Below are positions 24,730 to 32,769 of a DNA stretch of 64,000 bases, in pieces. The stretch comes from Streptomyces scopuliridis RB72. Lineage in GTDB: Bacteria > Actinomycetota > Actinomycetes > Streptomycetales > Streptomycetaceae. The position numbers and the translations under genes are program-made. How positions within the stretch are numbered: position 1 is the stretch's first letter; each line of letters begins with the position of its first letter. The notes under the pieces are model-generated. The model did no database searches. It saw only the letters and a list, made by a program, of their open reading frames with translations, and was not told the DNA's origin. Location: contig NZ_JOEI01000009.1 of the NCBI RefSeq assembly GCF_000718095.1, positions 62,001 through 126,000 on the forward strand. The letters run 5' to 3'.

Positions 24730-25755
24730 ATGACCGACCTGCACCCCTTCATCGCGGGGCTGCCCAAGGCCGAACTGCATGTGCACCATGTCGGATCGGC
24801 GTCGCCCCGAATCGTCGCCGAACTGGCCGCCCGGCACGCGGACTCCAAGGTGCCCACCGACCCCGAGGCGCTCGCCGACTACTTCACCTTCACCGACTTC
24901 GCACACTTCATCGACGTCTATCTCTCGGTCGTCGATCTGGTCCGTACGCCCGAGGACGTCCGGCTGCTGACCTTCGAGGTCGCCCGTGACATGGCCCGCC
25001 AGAACATCCGCTACGCCGAGCTGACGGTCACCCCGTTCAGCTCGACCAGCCGCGGCATCCCCGAACTGGGCTTCATGGAGGCGATCGAGGACGCCAGGAA
25101 GAGCGCCGAGGCCGAGTTCGGCGTCGTGCTGCGCTGGTGCTTCGACATCCCCGGCGAGGCCGGGCTGCCCGCGGCCGAGGAGACCGCCAGGCTCGCGCTG
25201 GACCTGCGGCCCGAGGGGCTGATCGCCTTCGGTCTCGGCGGCCCCGAGATCGGGGTGCCCCGGCCGCAGTTCAAGCCGTACTTCGACCGCGCGATCGCCG
25301 CGGGACTGCACTCCGTGCCGCACGCCGGTGAGACGACGGGCCCCGAAACGATCTGGGACGCGCTGCGCGAGCTGGGCGCGGAGCGCATCGGCCATGGCAC
25401 GAGCGCCGTCCAGGACCCGGAGCTGCTGGCGTACCTCGCTGAGCACCGCATCCCGCTGGAGGTGTGCCCGACCTCCAATATCGCCACCCGCGCCGTCCTC
25501 GATCTCGATGAGCACCCGATCAAGGCGATGGTCGCGGCAGGTGTGCTGGTGACGGTCAACAGCGACGACCCGCCGATGTTCGGCACGGACCTCAACCAGG
25601 AGTACGGGGTGGCCGCCCGGCTGCTCGGCCTGGACGAGCGCGATCTCGCCGATCTCGCGAAGAACGGTGTCGAGGCCTCCTTCCTCGACACGGACGGCAA
25701 GAAGCGGCTCACCGCCGAGATCGACGCGTACACCGCCCAGTGGCTCGCGCGCTGA
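24730..25755 (+). CDS. add: Adenosine deaminase family enzyme, possibly aminodeoxyfutalosine deaminase
   Basis: 341 residues, ATG behind GGAGGA. The zinc and catalytic motifs of the family occur in order: HVH near residue 18 (as ELHVHHVGS instead of the classical LHxHLDG), HAGE with the proton-shuttle Glu, GHGTSA, and SDDP near the end. It removes an amino group from a purine nucleoside. Because many Streptomyces make menaquinone through futalosine, a member of this family acts there on aminodeoxyfutalosine. From memory, the S. coelicolor gene in the equivalent place has been linked to that step. It is followed two bases later by a GDPD gene. Confidence 0.85.
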   Translation: MTDLHPFIAGLPKAELHVHHVGSASPRIVAELAARHADSKVPTDPEALADYFTFTDFAHFIDVYLSVVDLVRTPEDVRLLTFEVARDMARQNIRYAELTVTPFSSTSRGIPELGFMEAIEDARKSAEAEFGVVLRWCFDIPGEAGLPAAEETARLALDLRPEGLIAFGLGGPEIGVPRPQFKPYFDRAIAAGLHSVPHAGETTGPETIWDALRELGAERIGHGTSAVQDPELLAYLAEHRIPLEVCPTSNIATRAVLDLDEHPIKAMVAAGVLVTVNSDDPPMFGTDLNQEYGVAARLLGLDERDLADLAKNGVEASFLDTDGKKRLTAEIDAYTAQWLAR

Positions 25756-25757
25756 CG

Positions 25758-26528
25758 ATGGCCGGCGACCGGAGGGACCGGGACACCGCCGCGCGGAAGG
25801 TCGTCGCCGTCGGCCACCGCGGCGATCCCTACCGCGTGCGGGAGAACACCCTCCCGTCCGTGCACTCCGCGCGGCGGCGGGGCGCGGACGCGGTCGAGAT
25901 CGATGTCAGGCTCACCCGCGACGGTGTGCCCGTGCTGCTGCACGACTCCACGCTGGAGCGGCTCTGGGGCCATGAACGGCGGCTGGCGGAGCTGACGTAC
26001 GAGGAGCTGCGCGCGCTGACGGACGGCGGAGTCCCGACGCTGCGCGAGGCGCTCACGGCGGAGGACCCGGACGGAACGAGCAACGGAACGGGCAGCGGGA
26101 ACGCGGGGGCGGACGGGGCGCGGTTCATGGTGGACCTTCCCGGCGCGACCGAGGAGTCGGTGCGGACGATCGTCGGCACGGTGCGTGAGTGCGGCGCCGC
26201 CGAGCGCGTGTACTACTGCGCGGGCCCGAGCGCGATGCTCGCCGTCCGCGCCGCCGACGCCCGCGCCGAGATCGCCATGACATGGACGACGCTCGCGCCA
26301 CCGCGTCCTGCCCTGCTCGCGGCGGTGCGGCCACGCTGGCTCAACTACCGGTTCGGGCTGGTCAGCCGGGAGCTGGCCGACCGCAACCACCGGGACGGGC
26401 TGCTGGTCTCCGCCTGGACCGTGGACACCCGGCGCAGCATGCGCCGGCTCATCGCGCACGGCGTCGACTCCGTCACCACCAACCGGATCGATGTCCTGTC
26501 CGGGCTGCTGGGGACTCGTCGTTCGTGA
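25758..26528 (+). CDS. Glycerophosphodiester phosphodiesterase
   Basis: 256 residues. ATG 25758 lies two bases after the stop of the deaminase gene, so the two are co-transcribed. The metal-binding start of the TIM barrel is GHRGDPYRVRENT (H20, E29, N30), where most relatives have PENT rather than RENT. EIDVRLTRDG and LLHD follow as in the family. It should split glycerophosphodiesters into glycerol-3-phosphate and an alcohol. There is no signal peptide, so it acts in the cytoplasm. A short Asn/Gly/Ser linker (SNGTGSGNAG) interrupts the middle of the barrel. Confidence 0.85.
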   Translation: MAGDRRDRDTAARKVVAVGHRGDPYRVRENTLPSVHSARRRGADAVEIDVRLTRDGVPVLLHDSTLERLWGHERRLAELTYEELRALTDGGVPTLREALTAEDPDGTSNGTGSGNAGADGARFMVDLPGATEESVRTIVGTVRECGAAERVYYCAGPSAMLAVRAADARAEIAMTWTTLAPPRPALLAAVRPRWLNYRFGLVSRELADRNHRDGLLVSAWTVDTRRSMRRLIAHGVDSVTTNRIDVLSGLLGTRRS

Positions 26529-26609
26529 ACCGCCGGGCATACGGTCGGGAATGATGGGCCGACGGTCCCTCCCGTGATCACGGCGGGCGCGGCAGGACCA
26601 GAGGAGACG

Positions 26610-26996
26610 ATGTGTCCGACGACCACAACACCCCGCGCGCGACGGGGCGTATCCGGGCTCGCCCCGTCGGTGGCCCGCCGGCTCATCGAGGAGTACACCC
26701 GGCAGCCGGCCAGGCCCGCCGCCGCGGGCGCCGCGCGGCTCGATGTCCTGACCGCCCGGGAGCGCGAGACTCTGCTGCATCTGGCGCGCGGGCTGTCCAA
26801 CGCGGAGATCGCGGCGGCGCTCACCGTCAGCGAACACACCGTCAAAACGCATGTGGGTCATGTGCTGGCGAAGCTCGGTCTGCGCGACCGCGTCCAGGCG
26901 GTCATCTGCGCGTACGAGACCGGTCTGATCGCCGCCGGACATCCTCCCCACGGAGGAGACGCGCCGCGCGACTCCCCCGTACCGGCGAGGGATTGA
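26610..26996 (+). CDS. LuxR-type DNA-binding protein lacking a receiver domain
   Basis: 128 residues from ATG 26610, with AGAGGAG five bases upstream. Residues about 18-35 (GLAPSVARRLIEEYTRQ) match the linker of NarL-type response regulators. Residues about 48-110 are a complete GerE helix-turn-helix (LTARERETLLHLARG, SEHTVKTHVGHVLAKL). The phospho-acceptor receiver that should come first is missing, and the DNA upstream does not encode it. It is either a receiver-less single-domain regulator or a truncated response regulator. No sensor kinase is nearby. Confidence 0.75.
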   Translation: MCPTTTTPRARRGVSGLAPSVARRLIEEYTRQPARPAAAGAARLDVLTARERETLLHLARGLSNAEIAAALTVSEHTVKTHVGHVLAKLGLRDRVQAVICAYETGLIAAGHPPHGGDAPRDSPVPARD

Positions 26997-27096
26997 GGCC
27001 GCGAGAACCGCTCGTTCCGGCGATCCGCCGGGCCGCCGCGCTCAGCAGGATGAGGTGGGTCGGCGCAGCCCGCCTCTGTCACCTGGAGACCCAGAC

Positions 27097-27546
27097 ATGC
27101 ACGCCCGTCTACGCACCGCCCTGGCCGCCGCACTGGTTCTGGGGATCGCGGCAACTCCCTCGGCCCCGGCCGCCTTCGCCCACGCGGCGCCGCACAGCAG
27201 CGCGTACAGAAGCGCCCCCGACGCCGAGGCGCTGCGGGCCGCCCTCGCCGGTCTGCCCGACGCCGACGCGACCGCCGCGCTGGTCCGGGTGGGCGGCGGG
27301 GACGGCAGCCGGCGCGGCAGCGCGGGCGTCCACGATCTGCGCGGCGGCCGGCCCGCCGACGAGAACGGCCGCTTCCGGGCCGGTTCGGTGACGAAGGTGT
27401 TCACCGCCGCCGTGGTGCTCCAGCTTGCCGCCGAGCGGAAGGTGGACCTCGACCGCCCGGCCAGGGCCTGTCTGCCGGCGCTGATCCCGGCGGCGTACGG
27501 CGCGGTCACCGTACGGCAGTTGCTCAACCACACCAGCGGGATCCGG
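27097..27546 (+). pseudogene. Serine hydrolase (class C beta-lactamase / D,D-peptidase-like), N-terminal half
   Basis: From ATG 27097 the frame encodes a signal peptide (RLRTALAAALVLGIA, cut near AFAHA) and then FRAGSVTKVFTAAVVLQL with the SxxK nucleophile (S of SVTK), and RQLLNHTSGI. This is the standard first half of a beta-lactamase-fold serine hydrolase. Just after HTSGI, near 27541, homology stops and the frame runs into unrelated Arg/Pro-rich sequence. The later half of the family, with KTGG, is found on the opposite strand in the next 330 bases. The gene is therefore broken and cannot make the enzyme. Confidence 0.85.
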
Positions 27547-27867
27547 CGGCCGAGCTGCCCGGGGACACCATCGAGGAGTGGTACGCCCATCGTCCGCCCG
27601 TCTTGCCCCACACCTGGCGGCCGCCGAGCGTCTTCACCGACAGACCGGCGCTGTACGCGGCGGGGTCGCCGGAGACATGGTCGCGTACGGACGGGTCCGG
27701 CAGGGTGAACATCTCCTCCAACTGCGGCTCCGGCACCACCCGACCGCGGAACAGGGCCTGGATCAACGCGACGGACGCGAAGGGCCGGGACATGAACCCG
27801 ACTGCGCTGAAGCTGATGGTCGCCACCTTCGGCGCCCCGTCCGCGCGGGCGGGTTCCGTCCGCAGCG
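27524..27867 (-). pseudogene. Inverted C-terminal half of the same serine hydrolase
   Basis: Read on the minus strand from just after the aquaporin stop, the frame gives ADGAPKVATISFSAVGFM, IQALFRGRVVPEPQLEEMF and SVKTLGGRQVWGKTGGR. The last is the KTG motif of the same enzyme fold. It ends at a TGA at 27524 shortly after crossing into the antisense of HTSGI. It has no start codon or ribosome site of its own. About 100 residues that should lie between HTSGI and the SAVGFM region are missing, so the change combined an inversion with a deletion. BamHI-like GGATCC lies at the junction. Confidence 0.8.
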
Positions 27868-28791
27868 CTACAGGTCGGCGCCCGGGTCCTCCCTCGACGG
27901 TCCCGGTTCCTCGGCCCTGAGCGTCTCCGGCGGCACCTCCTTCGCCCGCTCCGTGAGCACCTTCCCGATGAACAGGTCGTAGACGTAGATCCCGATGAGT
28001 CCCCCGAGCAGCGGTCCGACAATGGGAATCCAGAAATAGCCGCTGAACCACTGGAAGCTGCCCGGTAGCGCGATATCCCCCCAGCCCAGGAAGTACGTCC
28101 ACAGCCGTGGACCGAAGTCACGCGCGGGGTTGATCGCGTATCCGGCGTTCGTACCGATGCTCAGTCCGATCGCGACGACGACCAGACCGATCAGGAACGG
28201 TGCGAGATTGGACAAGGGCCCGCTGTTGCGCGTGTCGATGAGCGCGGAGACCAGGAGGAGGAGAATCGCGGTGCCGATGACCTGGTCCAGGAAGGGCCCC
28301 CACCAGGAATTGCCGAAGTACTCGGCCGGGAAGGTGGCGAAAATCGAGAAGGTGGCGAGCGACTGGTCCCTGGCGATTCCGGCCTTGCCGTTGAAATCGT
28401 TGATGGCCCAGCTGTACGCGGAAAAGACCACGCCGGCGGCGAGGAAGGCACCCAGGAGCTGTGCGCCCCAATAGGGCAGGACCTTGTTCCAGGGGAATCT
28501 TCGGCGTGCGGCGAAGGCGAGCGTGACGGCGGGGTTGATGTGCCCTCCGCTGATGCCTCCGGAGACATACACCCCGAAGACCACGCCGAGACCCCAGCCC
28601 CACGAGACGATCAGCCAGTTCGCCGGGCCGAAGGCGACCGTCTGACGGCCCGATCCGGGGAGTCCGGCGACGGCCACGGCGACCGAACCACAGCCCAGCA
28701 GGATCAGTACAAACGTTCCCAGGAATTCCGCGAGCAGCTCGCCATTGAGTCCTTCCCGGTATCCGCGACGCTTTGTACTGGTAGTCGCCAT
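27868..28791 (-). CDS. Aquaglyceroporin (MIP family, GlpF-like)
   Basis: 307 residues from ATG 28791 behind AGGAGGAGC. Six membrane spans and two half-helices with the paired NPA motifs, GGHINPAVTLA and AINPARDFGPR. The Asp after the second NPA-Arg (NPARD) is the mark of glycerol-conducting members rather than strict water channels. It allows glycerol and small neutral solutes through the membrane. The C-terminal 30 residues are charged and soluble. Its stop codon is directly followed by the inverted serine hydrolase fragment. No glpK or glpD is nearby. Confidence 0.9.
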   Translation of the reverse strand: MATTSTKRRGYREGLNGELLAEFLGTFVLILLGCGSVAVAVAGLPGSGRQTVAFGPANWLIVSWGWGLGVVFGVYVSGGISGGHINPAVTLAFAARRRFPWNKVLPYWGAQLLGAFLAAGVVFSAYSWAINDFNGKAGIARDQSLATFSIFATFPAEYFGNSWWGPFLDQVIGTAILLLLVSALIDTRNSGPLSNLAPFLIGLVVVAIGLSIGTNAGYAINPARDFGPRLWTYFLGWGDIALPGSFQWFSGYFWIPIVGPLLGGLIGIYVYDLFIGKVLTERAKEVPPETLRAEEPGPSREDPGADL

Positions 28792-28969
28792 TGCTCCTCC
28801 TGCTTCAGACAGCCTCGGGACAGCCTTCGGACGGCCCGAGCGGGCCGTGATAGAAGCGACTGTAGGACCGTCCGGTGGAACGCGCCCGGTGAGCGCGGTG
28901 CACAGCTGAGGGCGTGTCACGCGGGCAGGGGAGCCATTCGGGTGACGGTTTTCCGCTGTGCGCATACGA

Positions 28970-29010
28970 AAGGGGCGGGCGGTGGACAAGAAGTCCACCG
29001 CCCGCCCCTT
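28970..29010 (-). terminator. Terminator after the second aldehyde dehydrogenase gene
   Basis: A perfect 18-bp stem (AAGGGGCGGGCGGTGGAC and its complement) with a five-base loop, 46 bases beyond the stop at 29056. CCTTTCG follows on the minus strand. Confidence 0.85.
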
Positions 29011-29055
29011 CCACGGGAATTCCACGTCGGACCGGGACGCGCCCCGGTGGCTGTA

Positions 29056-30495
29056 TCAGCCGTCGAGCGAGGTCATCACGTGCTTGATACGCGTGTAGTC
29101 GTCGAAGCCGTACGCCGAGAGGTCCTTGCCGTATCCGGACTTCTTGAAGCCTCCGTGCGGCATCTCCGCGACCAGCGGAATGTGGGTGTTGATCCACACG
29201 CAGCCGAAGTCCAGTGACTTGGACATCCGCATCGCCCGCCCGTGGTCCTTGGTCCACACCGAGGAGGCGAGCGCGTACTCGACGCCGTTGGCGTACTCCA
29301 GGGCCTGCGCCTCGTCCGTGAAGGACTGGACGGTGATGACCGGGCCGAAGACCTCGTTCTGGATGATCTCGTCGTCCTGCTTGAGGCCGGAGACGACGGT
29401 CGGAGCGTAGAAGTAGCCCTTGTCGCCGACCTGGTGGCCGCCCGCCTCGACCTTGGCGTGGGCCGGCAGCCGCTCGATGAAGCCGGAGACCTGCTTCAGC
29501 TGGTTGGCGTTGTTGAGCGGGCCGTAGAGCACGTCCTCGTCGTCCGCGGCGCCGGTCTTCGTGTCGGCCGCGGCCTTCGCGAGCGCCGTCACGAACTCGT
29601 CGTGGATCGACTCGTGGACGAGGACGCGGGTGGCGGCCGTACAGTCCTGCCCGGCGTTGAAGTAGCCCGCCACCGCGATGTCCTCGACGGCCTTGGCGAT
29701 GTCGACGTCCTCGAAGACGACGACCGGCGCCTTGCCGCCCAGCTCCAGGTGGACGCGCTTGACGTCCTTGGCCGCCGACTCGGCGACCTGCATGCCGGCC
29801 CGTACGGAACCGGTGATCGAGGCCATCGCCGGGATCGGGTGCTCGACCATCGCCCGGCCGGTGTCGCGGTCGCCGCAGATGACGTTGAAGACGCCCTTGG
29901 GAACGATCGCGCCGATGATCTCGGCCAGCAGCGTGGTCGAGGCCGGGGTGGTGTCCGACGGCTTGAGCACCACGGTGTTGCCCGCGGCGAGGGCCGGCGC
30001 GAACTTCCACACGGCCATCATCATCGGGTAGTTCCACGGCGCGACCTGCGCGCAGACGCCGACCGGCTCGCGGCGGACGATGGAGGTGAGCCCCTCCATG
30101 TACTCCCCGGCCGAGCGGCCTTCGAGCATCCGGGCGGCGCCCGCGAAGAAGCGGATCTGGTCCACCATCGGCGGGAGCTCTTCGGTACGGGTCAGCTCCA
30201 GCGGCTTGCCGGTGTTCTCGGACTCGGCGGCGATCAGATCCTCCGCCCGCTCCTCGAAGGCGTCCGCGATCTTGAGCAGTACCTTCTGGCGTTCGGCCGG
30301 GGTGGTGTCGCGCCAGGCGGGGAAGGCCGCCGCGGCGGCCTCCATCGCGGCGTCGACGTCGGCCTGCCCCGAGAGCGGGGAGGTGGCGTACACCTCGCCC
30401 GTGGCCGGGTTGACCACCTCGATGGTCCGCCCGTCCGCGGCGTCCCGGAACTCTCCGTTGATGTAGTTACGCAGCCGGCGCAGCTCGGTGGTCAC
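29056..30495 (-). CDS. Gamma-aminobutyraldehyde-type dehydrogenase
   Basis: 479 residues. GTG 30495 is chosen because AGGAGG stands seven bases before it; the GTG two codons earlier would leave only one base. PWNYPMMMAVWK, ITGSVRAG, LELGGKAPVV (general base) and AGQDCTAATR (catalytic Cys) are present. It closely resembles the first gene of the pot operon and should make GABA or a related omega-amino acid from 4-aminobutanal. It is divergent from an Lrp regulator and a class III aminotransferase. That aminotransferase can supply the aminoaldehyde from putrescine. It has a strong terminator of its own. Confidence 0.9.
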   Translation of the reverse strand: MTTELRRLRNYINGEFRDAADGRTIEVVNPATGEVYATSPLSGQADVDAAMEAAAAAFPAWRDTTPAERQKVLLKIADAFEERAEDLIAAESENTGKPLELTRTEELPPMVDQIRFFAGAARMLEGRSAGEYMEGLTSIVRREPVGVCAQVAPWNYPMMMAVWKFAPALAAGNTVVLKPSDTTPASTTLLAEIIGAIVPKGVFNVICGDRDTGRAMVEHPIPAMASITGSVRAGMQVAESAAKDVKRVHLELGGKAPVVVFEDVDIAKAVEDIAVAGYFNAGQDCTAATRVLVHESIHDEFVTALAKAAADTKTGAADDEDVLYGPLNNANQLKQVSGFIERLPAHAKVEAGGHQVGDKGYFYAPTVVSGLKQDDEIIQNEVFGPVITVQSFTDEAQALEYANGVEYALASSVWTKDHGRAMRMSKSLDFGCVWINTHIPLVAEMPHGGFKKSGYGKDLSAYGFDDYTRIKHVMTSLDG

Positions 30496-30625
30496 TGCCA
30501 CCCCTCCTGTCGGAAGTTACGTATCGGAATGTCCGATGGGTGAGACACCCACCCTAATCGGTCGGTCGACGCTTTCAACAGGCCGGACCCCCCACAACTT
30601 CGGATTCGGTGAGATTCGATCGCTT

Positions 30626-30640
30626 CAACAACGAATTTCA
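30626..30640. promoter_or_regulatory. CAACAACGAATT element between divergent genes, possible Lrp operator
   Basis: CAACAACGAATTTCA lies in the 184-base gap between the aldehyde dehydrogenase start (30495) and the Lrp start (30680). It shares CAACAACG plus an AT-rich continuation with the palindrome in front of the pot operon. Lrp-type proteins commonly bind beside their own gene, so it is a candidate site. The gap contains no gene. Confidence 0.35.
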
Positions 30641-30679
30641 TCGATACGGGGTTGCGGGACAGACGAGTCGCAGTGCACA

Positions 30680-31192
30680 GTGAAGCGCGTGGCCAGTCGT
30701 AGCGCAGACTCCAGGACAGACTCCAGGACCGGGAACGGATCATCACCGTCCATCGATGCCGTGTCCCTCGCGATCATCGAACAGCTCCAGGAGGACGGGC
30801 GGCGCCCGTACGCCGCGATCGGCAAGGCCGTCGGCCTCTCCGAGGCGGCCGTGCGCCAGCGCGTCCAGAAGCTGCTCGACCAGGGCGTGATGCAGATCGT
30901 CGCCGTCACCGACCCGCTCACCGTGGGTTTCCGGCGCCAGGCGATGGTCGGCATCAATGTCGAGGGTGATCTGGATCCGGTCGCGGACGCGCTGTCGGCC
31001 ATGGACGAGTGCGAGTACGTGGTGATGACCGCGGGCTCGTTCGACCTGATGGTGGAGATCGTCTGCGAGGACGACGACCACCTGCTCGATGTGATCAACA
31101 AGCGGATCCGCGCGCTCCCCGGCGTGCGCTCCACCGAGAGCTTCGTCTACCTCAAGCTGAAGAAGCAGACCTACATGTGGGGAACCCGATAG
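30680..31192 (+). CDS. Lrp/AsnC-family transcriptional regulator
   Basis: 170 residues from GTG 30680, with an open frame upstream but no better start. Residues about 30-75 hold the winged helix (DGRRPYAAIGKAVGLSEAAVRQRVQKL). The C-terminal half is the RAM ligand domain (VGINVEGDLDPVADAL, GSFDLMVEIVCED). This family senses amino acids or amines. It sits divergent from the aminobutyraldehyde dehydrogenase and two bases before the aminotransferase start. It is therefore the likely local regulator of this amine-degrading set. Its final codons overlap a GTG that could be mistaken for the aminotransferase start. Confidence 0.9.
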   Translation: MKRVASRSADSRTDSRTGNGSSPSIDAVSLAIIEQLQEDGRRPYAAIGKAVGLSEAAVRQRVQKLLDQGVMQIVAVTDPLTVGFRRQAMVGINVEGDLDPVADALSAMDECEYVVMTAGSFDLMVEIVCEDDDHLLDVINKRIRALPGVRSTESFVYLKLKKQTYMWGTR

Positions 31193-31194
31193 CC

Positions 31195-32556
31195 GTGAGC
31201 AAGGACCTCTCCAAGACCGCGTACGACCACCTGTGGATGCACTTCACCCGCATGTCGTCGTACGAGAACGCACCCGTGCCCACCATCGTGCGTGGTGAGG
31301 GCACCTACATCTACGACGACCAGGGCAAGCGCTACCTGGACGGTCTCTCGGGACTGTTCGTGGTGAACGCCGGGCACGGCCGCCACGAGCTGGCCGAGAC
31401 CGCCTACAAGCAGGCGCAGGAGCTGGCCTTCTTCCCGGTCTGGTCGTACGCGCATCCCAAGGCCGTCGAGCTGGCCGAGCGGCTCGCCCACTACGCGCCG
31501 GGCGACCTCAACAAGGTCTTCTTCACCACGGGCGGCGGCGAGGCGGTCGAGACCGCCTGGAAGCTGGCCAAGCAGTACTTCAAGCTGACCGGCAAGCCGA
31601 CCAAGTACAAGGTCATCTCGCGCGCCGTCGCCTACCACGGCACACCGCAGGGAGCCCTGTCCATCACCGGTCTGCCGGCCCTGAAGGCGCCGTTCGAGCC
31701 GCTGGTCCCGGGCGCGCACAAGGTCCCGAACACCAACATCTACCGCGCGCCGCTCTACGGCGACGATCCCGAGGCCTTCGGCCGCTGGGCCGCCGACCAG
31801 ATCGAGCAGGAGATCCTCTTCGAGGGCCCGGAGACGGTCGCGGCGGTCTTCCTGGAGCCGGTGCAGAACGCGGGCGGCTGTTTCCCGCCGCCGCCCGGGT
31901 ACTTCCAGCGGGTCCGCGAGATCTGCGACCAGTACGACGTCCTGCTCGTCTCCGACGAGGTCATCTGCGCCTTCGGCCGGCTCGGCACGATGTTCGCGTG
32001 CGACAAGTTCGACTACGTACCGGACATGATCACCTGCGCCAAGGGCATGACCTCGGGCTACTCCCCGATCGGCGCGTGCATCGTCTCCGACCGGCTCGCC
32101 GAGCCGTTCTACGAGGGTGACAACACCTTCCTGCACGGCTACACCTTCGGCGGCCACCCGGTCTCGGCGGCGGTCGGCCTCGCCAACCTCGACATCTTCG
32201 AGCGCGAGGGCCTCAACCAGCACGTGCTGGACAACGAGTCCGCCTTCTTCGACACGCTGAGCAAGCTGCACGACCTGCCGATCGTCGGGGACGTGCGCGG
32301 CAACGGCTTCTTCTACGGCATCGAGCTGGTGAAGGACAAGGCCACGAAGGAGACGTTCACGGACGAGGAGACCGAGCGCGTCCTGTACGGCTTCCTCTCC
32401 AAGAAGCTGTACGAGAACGGTCTGTACTGCCGGGCCGACGACCGCGGCGACCCGGTCGTGCAGCTGGCGCCGCCGCTGATCTCCGACCAGTCGACGTTCA
32501 ACGAGATCGAGGGAATCCTGCGGTCCGTGCTGACGGAGGCGTGGACCAAGCTCTGA
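31195..32556 (+). CDS. Class III aminotransferase, putrescine/omega-amino acid-pyruvate type
   Basis: 453 residues from GTG 31195 (VSKDLSKTAYDHLWMHF), just after the Lrp gene, with GGGGAA upstream. TTGGGEAVETAWKLAKQY binds PLP phosphate, SDEVICAF supplies the pyridine-N Asp, and the Schiff-base Lys is in ITCAKGMTSGYSP. This subgroup transfers amino groups from putrescine, GABA or taurine to pyruvate. With the neighbouring aldehyde dehydrogenase it forms the transaminase route from putrescine to GABA, parallel to the FAD oxidase route encoded by the pot operon. Confidence 0.9.
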   Translation: MSKDLSKTAYDHLWMHFTRMSSYENAPVPTIVRGEGTYIYDDQGKRYLDGLSGLFVVNAGHGRHELAETAYKQAQELAFFPVWSYAHPKAVELAERLAHYAPGDLNKVFFTTGGGEAVETAWKLAKQYFKLTGKPTKYKVISRAVAYHGTPQGALSITGLPALKAPFEPLVPGAHKVPNTNIYRAPLYGDDPEAFGRWAADQIEQEILFEGPETVAAVFLEPVQNAGGCFPPPPGYFQRVREICDQYDVLLVSDEVICAFGRLGTMFACDKFDYVPDMITCAKGMTSGYSPIGACIVSDRLAEPFYEGDNTFLHGYTFGGHPVSAAVGLANLDIFEREGLNQHVLDNESAFFDTLSKLHDLPIVGDVRGNGFFYGIELVKDKATKETFTDEETERVLYGFLSKKLYENGLYCRADDRGDPVVQLAPPLISDQSTFNEIEGILRSVLTEAWTKL

Positions 32557-32614
32557 CGGTGACGATGTCCTCCGGCCGGTTCCGTACCGACCGTACGGAA
32601 CCCACCCCGCATGA

Positions 32615-32660
32615 CGGCCCGGGTGCCGCCTTTCGAGTGAGAAGGGCGGCACCCGGGCCG
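32615..32660 (+). terminator. Terminator after the aminotransferase gene
   Basis: A perfect 16-bp stem, CGGCCCGGGTGCCGCC with its complement, around a 14-base loop, starting about 60 bases after the stop codon. Confidence 0.8.
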
Positions 32661-32769
32661 TGTGCTGTCCGTACTCCCGGCTCCGAATCCCTACCGTGCC
32701 CAGTGACCGATCGTCGCCGCCTTCGTTCCCCCGGACGGGGGAGGTAAATCCGAACCGAGGTGTACGCCA

